Assembly: GCA_947088345.1 (NCBI GenBank)
Contig: CAMUGE010000003.1
Span: 1-64,000, forward strand
Source: an uncultured Roseburia sp.
Lineage (GTDB): Bacteria > Bacillota > Clostridia > Lachnospirales > Lachnospiraceae
Reading direction: 5' to 3'
DNA: 64,000 nt
The notes beneath the pieces are model-generated. The model was not told the DNA's origin. It saw nothing but the letters and a program-made list of their open reading frames with translations, and did not search any database. Shown one piece after another: positions 53,839-62,277 of this stretch. How positions within the stretch are numbered: the first letter of the stretch is position 1; the number at the start of each line of letters is the position of its first letter. Both the position numbers and the translations under genes were made by a program.

Positions 53839-56800
53839 TTATAACTTCTTTATAATATTTAATAATTTTGTGCCGTAATCGGGATCTGCCGCCCATCCTG
53901 CCCCGGTCGGGTTCTTCGGAATCGCAAGCCATTCGATATAGGGAGCGCATCCGCGCGACACAAGCGAAAATCGCGGATCAACACACGCCTGATTAAGCGG
54001 GTCTTTGCAGGCATATGCTTTTAAATGCTGTACCTGCGCGCGAAGCCCTGTTCTTACATCCGGAAAGAATATGCCGGCTGCGCCGTTTCCTGTCGCTCCA
54101 ATCCCGCCGAAGTTGCACTGTTCGACAGATACGTCTCCGCCAAAGCTAAGGCCTCCTGTCTCAAGAATCACCTGCGCAAACAGCAAATCTGCTCTGACGC
54201 CCTCAGCCTGTGCTTCTTCCCTCAATATATTGAAGAAATCTTCGGCTGTCGCAGCTCCTCTTGAAGCATAAACGCCTGACGGGTACGAATAACCTGCTTT
54301 GGTGTAGTATGCCAGCATCTGTGCCGTGGTCACATTGCTCTGCCCCATAATCATATGGCCTGCCGTCTGCGGCGCCACATTGGACCAGGAGCCATATACC
54401 GTACTTCCCGCACCGACCGAAGCATATGCCCTGACTTTATAATAGTACGTTGCGCCTGGCTGCAGATTCTGCTGAACATACGTATTTGCGGCTGTCTTTG
54501 TCAATGTGACATAATTGTCGTCCTCATCGAGGCTGCATGCAAGCTCATAGCCGGTTGCGTTCTCCACGCTCCCCCAGCTTAAGGAAAATGCGTCGTTCGC
54601 CGAAAGCTGTCCCGTCACGGCGCCGGCCTTTGCAAGCGCCGGAACTTTAACCGTTTTTCCGAAGTCGCCTCTTCCTTCCTTTGTTCCTGTAAGAATAGTA
54701 TTTGCCGCAATCTTATAAGAATATACCTTTCCTTTTGCAGTGTCGCTGTCAATATACTGAAGTTTTTTGTCCGCATCCACCTCTTTTACTTTTTTAAATT
54801 TTCCGCTCGTTCCCTCTTTTCTGTATACCACATAGGAATCGGCATTTTTAACGGAATTCCATTTTAATGTGATATTGCCGTTCTCGCTGCCGGAAACTTT
54901 TGAGATGTCAACAGGAGCTACCGTCCACGCTTTTTTTGAGACGGACGGCTCCGAGACGCCGGTCGTATCCTGGCATTTTTTATAAGTCTGAATTTTATAA
55001 TAGTAATTTTTACCGGCCTTTACTGTCTTGTCTTCATATTTTAAAGAATTTGATCCCTTTACTTTTGCTATGCTCTCATAGTCGCCGTTTTTTTTCGTAC
55101 TGCGCAGGACATAGTAGCCGCTGACACCGGAAACTTTTTTCCAGTTTAACCGGATTGTACTGCTGTCTACCGCGCTCATGGAACTGATCGAGGTTTTCTT
55201 TAACAGTTTTCCCGCTACTGCGGTGCAGTCTCCGCTGTAGCCTTTCTTCTTTCCGTTTTTATTGATTGTCTCCACTTTATAATAATACTGGGTATCATAG
55301 GAGACAGATCCGTCTGTATATTCGGTTTCATCCTCTCCGCTTAAGGTCTTTAACACTTTATAACTGCCGTTTTTGGAAGTACTTCGCTTAATGCGGTAGC
55401 CCCATGCATTCTCGACTTCCTCCCACGCAATCTCCAACGCTCCGTCTTCGTTAGGCGCGACATGAAGAATTTCCGTCTTCTCCGCCGTCTTTCCGCCAAC
55501 TGCTGCGGAATCTCCCGAATATCCGATCGTGCTGCCGATTTTACTTAACGTCTCTACTTTATAGTAGTAAGTCTTCCCCTCTTTTTTCTTTTTGTCCTGA
55601 TAAGAAACCGTATCTTTGGAAGTAAATGTCTTTATCACTTTATAGGAACCGTTTTTGCTCGCACTGCGCTTTAAGCGATAACCGTATGCATCCGGTATCT
55701 TTTCCCAGCCGATTTCAAGCGTTGTCGAATTGACAGACTTTACATAAGTAACTTTCGACCGCGCAACCGTCTTGCCTGCGTAAACTGCAGACAATCCGCT
55801 GTAACCCGTCTGTCCCTCATACTCGTTGACCGCCTGAATTTTGTAAAAATATGTCTTGCCTGCTTTAATCGAATCGTCCGTATAACTTGTGACTTTTCCG
55901 GAGGCTGTCGTTTCAATTTTCTTGTAAGAGCCGTTTTCGCTTGTACTGCGGTAAATCTCATAGAACTCGGCTCCGCTCACTTTCTTCCAGGAGAGTGTGA
56001 TTGCCGAATCGTCCACTATCGACAGCGTGATACCGGATGGAACTGCCACTGTTTTTCCTGAGACAATCTCAGATACGGAACCTACGCCCGTCTTATTGAT
56101 TCCCTGATTGTATGCCTGTACTTTATAATCATAGACCGTATTATTTTTGCTGACCGTGTCCACATATTCTGTCGCCGTTCCGCCTGAAACAGAAGCGATC
56201 TGGCTAAATTTTCCGCCGTCGCTGCTGCGATAGAGATAATAACCTGCCGCCCCTTTTACCGTATCCCATCTGACTTTCATTTTTTTGCTTCCAACAGAGG
56301 CGGCGGAAGCAAGATTTGCCTTACCCAGCGCAACGCCCGGAAGCGGTCTGGAATATTCTCCAGGAGAACCGTCGTTTAGGATTACGCGCACGCTGTAATA
56401 ATAAGTTTTCCCTTTTGTTACGTCGGAATCCTCATAATAGAGGGCTTTACTCACTGTGTCAATTTTTTCGAAATCAGTCTCCGGCTTTGTACTGCGATGG
56501 ATTTCGTACTTGGCGCCGTTTTCGACCGGGTCCCATTCCACACGTATCTTTCCGCCGCTCACAGACGCTATCGTTTTTACATTCGCCGTGTTATTTCCTT
56601 TGCGAAGTCCATATCGCTCGGCGATCGCCGTCGCGTCCGCCACTCCCAGTGCGCGCAGCTTTTCGTCCGAATTTAAAAACGTATTGTAATCGTATGTTCC
56701 GGTAAGAAATGCATGTTCAATTAAGATCGCCGGAATACCCGCTTTTTTACAATTGCGAATCACTGCCAGGTAGTCTGCCACAGAACCGTCGTCATATTTG

Positions 56801-57963
56801 TAATCAGAAGAATTTTGTGTCAGCAGACCTCCCGCCCATGAAGTAAGTCCAAGCGCGCGCAGTTTCTCATACACTTTTTGTGCAAGCTGTTTTCCGGAAT
56901 CAGAAAGATCCGGCCGATAACTGGTGTTTGGATAATAAACGCCGACACCGTTGACATTGCTGCTTGCGCTTGCATTTAAATGGAAACTGACATAAATATT
57001 TGCGCCGACGCCAGCCGCAAACGCAACACGACGCTCATTACATGTACCAGAGCTGATCCATCCCGATGAAGAATACGGACATGTCCCCGAATCGCGCACC
57101 ATATAGACGGTAACGCCTCCATAAGTATTTAATTCGTCCCTGCAGTACTGTGCGATTTTTAAAGTCAGCTGCTCCTCTCTTGCCCCGTTTGCAGAGGCTC
57201 CCGCATGTGTGTCGTCATGGCCGGCGTCTAAGACAACTACAAGATTACCCGCACGCCTCATGTTGTTTTCTACATCCAGCCCGTCCGCTATCCCCTGTGA
57301 TACCACGTCACCGATGGAATTTTCCGAGACAACTTTGCCGTTTTCATCCATCTGCACTACATTGGCCTCAATTTCGGCCAGGACTTCTTCATCCACCAAA
57401 AGATCATCGGGATTTGTCTCAACTGTTTTATGAACGCCGAACAAAACTTCCATCTCAAGCGCCCGCAGATCCTGTCGGTATTCTTTTCCCTCGTAAGTAT
57501 AAGCGATTTCTGCCGCCTCGTAAATTCCTTCGTCGGACGGCTCTTTAAAATCCATGGAAAACAGCGCCAGGTCCTGTTCCTTTGCCGATACCGGAATTTC
57601 TCTGACCTCGCCTGTCTCCCTTTTTCTGACAGAGAGCCTGAGATCCGTAAGCAGCGTATCTTCCTGTCCTATGCCTACGACTATATTTTGTGTTCCCGGC
57701 AAATCCACATAATCGGATTCTACCATCATATAATGAATCGGAACTTCAGACGCATCAGACTGCTCTGCCTCCTGTGTGTTTCCCTTATCCTCTGTATGTT
57801 CTGTCTCTTCTGTACTTTCCGTATTCTCCGTCTCTTCGGTTATTGCGCCCTCCCCGTCTGTTACAACGGATTCGATACCGGCCCCATAGACTGCCGGTCC
57901 AGGCGGCAGCGATGTAAACCCTACACATAACGCCATCATTGCTGCAATGATCTGTTTCTTCAT
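53839..57963 (-). CDS. Bifunctional cell-wall hydrolase: amidase, eight FnIII repeats, glucosaminidase
   Basis: The 1374-residue secreted protein has a signal peptide (1-28, ending VYGAG) and a Thr/Glu-rich segment (ITEETENTESTEETEHTEDK). The amidase 3 domain (240-452) has zinc ligands H249, E263, H328 and catalytic E416. About eight fibronectin III-like repeats follow (460-1190), most sharing YRxYRS and GKTYYYK. A C-terminal glucosaminidase-like domain (1200-1374) keeps the active Glu in VILETGG. The frame opens at 58050; ATG 57963 with GGGG upstream begins the signal peptide. A -10 TATAAT lies at 58074-58079. Confidence 0.92.
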   Translation of the reverse strand: MKKQIIAAMMALCVGFTSLPPGPAVYGAGIESVVTDGEGAITEETENTESTEETEHTEDKGNTQEAEQSDASEVPIHYMMVESDYVDLPGTQNIVVGIGQEDTLLTDLRLSVRKRETGEVREIPVSAKEQDLALFSMDFKEPSDEGIYEAAEIAYTYEGKEYRQDLRALEMEVLFGVHKTVETNPDDLLVDEEVLAEIEANVVQMDENGKVVSENSIGDVVSQGIADGLDVENNMRRAGNLVVVLDAGHDDTHAGASANGAREEQLTLKIAQYCRDELNTYGGVTVYMVRDSGTCPYSSSGWISSGTCNERRVAFAAGVGANIYVSFHLNASASSNVNGVGVYYPNTSYRPDLSDSGKQLAQKVYEKLRALGLTSWAGGLLTQNSSDYKYDDGSVADYLAVIRNCKKAGIPAILIEHAFLTGTYDYNTFLNSDEKLRALGVADATAIAERYGLRKGNNTANVKTIASVSGGKIRVEWDPVENGAKYEIHRSTKPETDFEKIDTVSKALYYEDSDVTKGKTYYYSVRVILNDGSPGEYSRPLPGVALGKANLASAASVGSKKMKVRWDTVKGAAGYYLYRSSDGGKFSQIASVSGGTATEYVDTVSKNNTVYDYKVQAYNQGINKTGVGSVSEIVSGKTVAVPSGITLSIVDDSAITLSWKKVSGAEFYEIYRSTSENGSYKKIETTASGKVTSYTDDSIKAGKTYFYKIQAVNEYEGQTGYSGLSAVYAGKTVARSKVTYVKSVNSTTLEIGWEKIPDAYGYRLKRSASKNGSYKVIKTFTSKDTVSYQDKKKKEGKTYYYKVETLSKIGSTIGYSGDSAAVGGKTAEKTEILHVAPNEDGALEIAWEEVENAWGYRIKRSTSKNGSYKVLKTLSGEDETEYTDGSVSYDTQYYYKVETINKNGKKKGYSGDCTAVAGKLLKKTSISSMSAVDSSTIRLNWKKVSGVSGYYVLRSTKKNGDYESIAKVKGSNSLKYEDKTVKAGKNYYYKIQTYKKCQDTTGVSEPSVSKKAWTVAPVDISKVSGSENGNITLKWNSVKNADSYVVYRKEGTSGKFKKVKEVDADKKLQYIDSDTAKGKVYSYKIAANTILTGTKEGRGDFGKTVKVPALAKAGAVTGQLSANDAFSLSWGSVENATGYELACSLDEDDNYVTLTKTAANTYVQQNLQPGATYYYKVRAYASVGAGSTVYGSWSNVAPQTAGHMIMGQSNVTTAQMLAYYTKAGYSYPSGVYASRGAATAEDFFNILREEAQAEGVRADLLFAQVILETGGLSFGGDVSVEQCNFGGIGATGNGAAGIFFPDVRTGLRAQVQHLKAYACKDPLNQACVDPRFSLVSRGCAPYIEWLAIPKNPTGAGWAADPDYGTKLLNIIKKL

Positions 57964-58136
57964 TCGATTCCCCGCTTCCCGGAACGTACTCCCGCTCCAT
58001 TTGTATCCCTGTTTACCTCTTCTTTCGCGCCCCCTGCGCCGGGAGCGCATGTCCTTAAATTTTTAACATGCACATTATAGCATCATCGTTTTTAAAACAA
58101 AACTGTTTTTTTCTGGAATTTATTATTAGGATTCTC

Positions 58137-60074
58137 TTAATTTTTTTTATCCGCAAACCAGTAACCTGTGCCTAAAAAAACACAGAGCCAGAGCGGATGC
58201 GCAAGAGGCAGGTCCGCGTTGCTCACAGACAGAAACACCGTGTAGACAAGCATCGCAAAGAAGATCCACAATTTTTTCCTGTCTTTCCAGAATCCAACCG
58301 CCCCGGTCCAAAGTACGCTAAGCTCATACAAACAGAGCGGAAGAAGCGCAAAGATTCCATAGCGGCAGGCAACGGCAAGATACCCCCACTGCGTTTTCGC
58401 TTCTCGTCGGGATACTTTTACCCTGTCCGTATTTCCCCACGCATTTAACCGGCGCAGATAAGTTTTTGTAACCGGAGCAGAGCGTATCTCCTCCCGCGCC
58501 ACAATCCCCTCTGCTTCTTCCGGCAAAAACCGGCGTATTTCCTCAATCACGGACATATCTTCACCCGAAATTTTCTCCTCTCCCTCATAGCTTAAAACAA
58601 ATCCGGTCGCCTGTGGAATTGTCTTGATTCCAATATGAAAAATACCGGAGACGAGAATCGCGGTTACTGCGGAGAACGCCAGGGCAACCGCATGTTTCTT
58701 TAAAAAATTTTGGTATTCATACCGAAGAAACACTACGCGTACAAACATAAACGCCATTGCAGCGGCCGCCAGCAAATATCCGACTATTTGTTCGGCGCGC
58801 AGTACGAAATAAATCGAGAGCGCTGCCCCGGTAATATCCCAGAACAGATAGCGCTTCCTCTCCTCTTTTATTGCTACCTCCCGGTCAATCCCATTGAAAA
58901 ATGTCACAAACATCAACAACGCAAACATTGCGCTTTCCGGCGCATTTAAAAAAATCCCGTTATATTGAACTGCAAGGAGCTTTGGCCGAAAAAGAAAACA
59001 GACAATCACGCTGACATAGAAAGTGATCTTTAATGCGTCCATAGCCACATCGTACAGCATGTCCGCATGTTCCAGCTGCTGCCACATATAGATAAAAAAT
59101 CCTCCTGCCGCCAACATGACATAAGCGTGAAAATGCACGTTCGCCCCTGCAAAAAAATCGGAGATCATAAGCCATACCCACAACATCATCCATGCGTATG
59201 CAATCGGCGTGCGCATAGAGACAGCAGACAACGGCCTCTCCCAGCAAAAAAAACCGGCCAGCAATAACAGACCGGCACAAATCAGATAGTGATAGCGAAA
59301 GAACGTTTCATCTGTACTAAATCCCGTCACATTCCCTGCAATACTTACAAGAAGCAGCATGGTAAAAAGGATGCGCAGATACTTCCACCTGCCGTCCGCC
59401 GCCCGCCTGCCGCCCAACAGGCGCCCGACTCCCCGGCAGAAGCTGCTGTATATATAATAGGTAAGTTTGCCGTCTTCCCGCCTGTTTTTTTGTTTCTTTC
59501 GAAAAACACAAAACAATCCGGTCAAAAGAAACACAACGAAACTGACTGCAAATACGCCGACTGCCGATATATCAAACACCGGCGGCTCTTTCTGACGAAT
59601 CTGCATGGAACGAAACGAAACGGTTTGTCCTTTGGCGTCTGCGATTACAAATCCGATGCGGTACATTGCAATATCCGGCTGCAGCAAAATCTCGTTCTCA
59701 CCGTTTTCAAGCGCTGCCTGCTGTGTATACAAAAGGCTTTTGTCCTTGCCATAGTATTGTATCTGAACCGGCATTTTGGACATACGGATGCTGTCCGCAT
59801 TAAGTAAAAGAATACCCCAGCCCGCCTCTTTTCCGTTGATTACAAATTTCTTTTCTGCTTTCTCTTTTGTAATTACAAAACAGCCGGCCTCATGATCCCA
59901 GTCCATCCCTTTTGCGGAAGATGTCAGCGCTTCCTGTGAAAAATCATAGACATCTCCCAACTGAAGAAAATCGGAAAAAGAAACGCCGCCGCCAATTCGC
60001 ATCATCGCCACCGCAGCCGCCGCAAGCAATGCAAAAAGAACTGCAGCGGCTGTATGAAACTGTTTTTTTGTCAT
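58137..60074 (-). CDS. Polytopic membrane protein with N-terminal ectodomain (paralogue A)
   Basis: The 645-residue protein has one N-terminal helix, an extracellular beta-rich domain (about 35-170; QIQYYGKDKSLLYTQQAALENGENEI), and then about 12 helices. A late segment WGYLAVACRYGIFALLPLCLYE resembles the Wzy/ligase type. It is the paralogue of the gene upstream. The frame opens at 60095; ATG 60074 has GGAGG 9 bases upstream. Role in export or polymerisation of the surface glycan is inferred from context only. Confidence 0.75.
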   Translation of the reverse strand: MTKKQFHTAAAVLFALLAAAAVAMMRIGGGVSFSDFLQLGDVYDFSQEALTSSAKGMDWDHEAGCFVITKEKAEKKFVINGKEAGWGILLLNADSIRMSKMPVQIQYYGKDKSLLYTQQAALENGENEILLQPDIAMYRIGFVIADAKGQTVSFRSMQIRQKEPPVFDISAVGVFAVSFVVFLLTGLFCVFRKKQKNRREDGKLTYYIYSSFCRGVGRLLGGRRAADGRWKYLRILFTMLLLVSIAGNVTGFSTDETFFRYHYLICAGLLLLAGFFCWERPLSAVSMRTPIAYAWMMLWVWLMISDFFAGANVHFHAYVMLAAGGFFIYMWQQLEHADMLYDVAMDALKITFYVSVIVCFLFRPKLLAVQYNGIFLNAPESAMFALLMFVTFFNGIDREVAIKEERKRYLFWDITGAALSIYFVLRAEQIVGYLLAAAAMAFMFVRVVFLRYEYQNFLKKHAVALAFSAVTAILVSGIFHIGIKTIPQATGFVLSYEGEEKISGEDMSVIEEIRRFLPEEAEGIVAREEIRSAPVTKTYLRRLNAWGNTDRVKVSRREAKTQWGYLAVACRYGIFALLPLCLYELSVLWTGAVGFWKDRKKLWIFFAMLVYTVFLSVSNADLPLAHPLWLCVFLGTGYWFADKKN

Positions 60075-60078
60075 TCGC

Positions 60079-62094
60079 TTACTCCTCCGATTCAAAATTC
60101 ATTCCCATCAAAAGATACATCACAATCCAGCACAAAAACAAATACGGAAGTTCCAGATTTTCCATTAAAATCAGAATCCAGCTGCAGACTGCAGCCGCAA
60201 ACAGAAAATACCCATACGGATGTTTCCTCCTTACCATATTTCTCCACGCATACAGCAGATTGCAAAATACCATAACGGTATAAGGTATGATTGCAAAAAT
60301 GCCATATCGATGCATGATTGCAAGAAATCCGCTGTGCGGCCAACGGTTTGATCCCCATAGCACAGCTTTGCCGGAATGGCCGATCAGATTTGTCTCCCTC
60401 AGATAAGCGAGCCAGTAAAAATTCCGGTTTGATGTCAATACTTCCAGAGACTGTTTTCCCAATATTTTATTTATAATACGACTGCCCGACCCGTTGTCTT
60501 GACTCTGTAAACCCGGCTGTGCCGCATATACTTGCTGCGGACCAAAAACGACCGACGATGAGGTCGTAAATTCCTGATCCTTTTCCAGTTGAATCTGCGT
60601 CCCCAAAAGCCCCGGTATATTCGTAAACACCCATTCCGCCGCCACTGAAACAGGTACTGACAGCAAACTGACGCAAGCCAGTACCAGAACTGTCTTTTTT
60701 CTGACCTTTGCGGATTTTGACAATCCGAACTGGTAAAATAAAAAAATCATAACAGAAAGGGCTGCCGGAAGAACGCCGGAAGAACTTTGTGTCTTCCAGA
60801 GCAAAAATCCAGCAAGCACAACGCCTGCCGCTTCCAAAAATACAATGGGCGGCCATTTTGGCATATGAAGTTTACAGCAGAGATCCCCCAGTAATGCAAC
60901 CCATACAAAAAGCATATACATGGCAAACATACCCGGACTATAATAAGACCCCAGATAACGCGCCCCCGCCGTCATCGGACGGCACAACATACAAAACAGA
61001 CCCACAATCAAAAAACTAAGCAATACTGCACGTATCAATTCCTGGATCAGCTGTTCTTTTCGTTTCATATGGTTCCACATAAAAATGAAAAAACCGATCA
61101 CAAACAGCATAATGTATCCCATAAAAATATATCGTTTTCCTACAAAAAAGTCAGAGATACAGGCGATCAGCCAGAGCGTTGTCCAGCCCCAGACCAGCGG
61201 ATTTCTCCAATTGACTCTCTCAAGCCCCCTGCCCTCATAACAGAAAACCCCAAGCGCAAACACCAGCAATGTTCCAACCAGAATCTGTACTTTATAATAT
61301 CTGTTTGATTCATACATTCCCAAATCTGCAACAATCTGCATATACAGGATCTGAAACAGCAATATGCCTGTCCGTATCCTGCTTCTGTTCTTTTCACTGA
61401 TGCGCAGTATTTTTTTGCCGAAACAATCCCCGATAATCTGGTAATACCCATGCAAAAAATCAATCAGCACATACCAGTCCGGCGCTTTCTTTCCAAAATG
61501 TTTCCATATTTTTTTCACCGTAAGCGTAACAGCAATATAAAGAAACAGCGCCGCGCAAAAAATCAGTACAGATCTTCCCCAATGAAATTCCAGCTTCTTC
61601 TCCCGAAACCACATCCTGTCAAAAGATATGCCGGCGCCGGCCTGGCCGCGTATCCAAATATAGATGCCTGCGTAGGAAACATTGTCCGTGCGTATTTCAT
61701 TCTCTCCATTATGCAAAAACGCCTGCTGCGAAAATACCGGATTTTGGGACCGATCCAGATAATCAATCTGTACCGGAAGAGGAGACGGCGTAACAGCGGA
61801 AAGTTCCATAAACAGATAATCCCACTCTTTTTCCATCTCGGAAAGCATACAGTACTTGTACGCCTCCTGCTCAAGCACAACAAATTTTTCTTCAGCCGGA
61901 CGGTACTCCATTCCGACCGCCTCCCCGTTACGATGAAACACCGTGACATCGTACACGGCTCCGCCGTCATAAAAATCGACAAAACTTTTACTCCCGCTGA
62001 TATCCATCAGCATAAAAATAATTGCAAACGCAATCCCTGTACAAAGCCAGATAAATCTTTGAAACATAATACTTTTCTTTTTATTTTCACTCAT
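60079..62094 (-). CDS. Polytopic membrane protein with N-terminal ectodomain (paralogue B)
   Basis: The 671-residue protein shares its plan with the next gene: N-terminal helix, ectodomain (LPVQIDYLDRSQNPVFSQQAFLHNGENEI) and about 12 helices. A late loop reads SNRWPHSGFLAIMHRYGIFAIIPYTVM. This loop fits an O-antigen-ligase-like enzyme. ATG 62094 has CAGGA 6 bases upstream; an ATG at 62112 has no well-spaced site. The stop lies 4 bases before the ATG of paralogue A. It is the first gene of the cluster and divergent from the beta-helix gene. Confidence 0.75.
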   Translation of the reverse strand: MSENKKKSIMFQRFIWLCTGIAFAIIFMLMDISGSKSFVDFYDGGAVYDVTVFHRNGEAVGMEYRPAEEKFVVLEQEAYKYCMLSEMEKEWDYLFMELSAVTPSPLPVQIDYLDRSQNPVFSQQAFLHNGENEIRTDNVSYAGIYIWIRGQAGAGISFDRMWFREKKLEFHWGRSVLIFCAALFLYIAVTLTVKKIWKHFGKKAPDWYVLIDFLHGYYQIIGDCFGKKILRISEKNRSRIRTGILLFQILYMQIVADLGMYESNRYYKVQILVGTLLVFALGVFCYEGRGLERVNWRNPLVWGWTTLWLIACISDFFVGKRYIFMGYIMLFVIGFFIFMWNHMKRKEQLIQELIRAVLLSFLIVGLFCMLCRPMTAGARYLGSYYSPGMFAMYMLFVWVALLGDLCCKLHMPKWPPIVFLEAAGVVLAGFLLWKTQSSSGVLPAALSVMIFLFYQFGLSKSAKVRKKTVLVLACVSLLSVPVSVAAEWVFTNIPGLLGTQIQLEKDQEFTTSSSVVFGPQQVYAAQPGLQSQDNGSGSRIINKILGKQSLEVLTSNRNFYWLAYLRETNLIGHSGKAVLWGSNRWPHSGFLAIMHRYGIFAIIPYTVMVFCNLLYAWRNMVRRKHPYGYFLFAAAVCSWILILMENLELPYLFLCWIVMYLLMGMNFESEE

Positions 62095-62220
62095 AAGCTT
62101 TCCTGTTTTCATCTCTTTTTCATTTCACTGTACTATACTAAATTAACACTAACTGATATATTAGCATTTGCGCAACGCGAATGCAAGTTCTTCCCTTTCC
62201 ATTTTTAAACATTTCTTTCA

Positions 62221-62249
62221 TTGCTATTATCTAAGAAAAATGATATACT
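62221..62249 (+). promoter_or_regulatory. Extended -10 promoter for the beta-helix protein
   Basis: TTGCTA, 17 bases ending TGA, TATACT. The extended -10 and full consensus distance give a start near 62256, about 20 bases before the gene. Confidence 0.8.
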
Positions 62250-62277
62250 ATTACCATTGATACAAGGAGGATAACAG

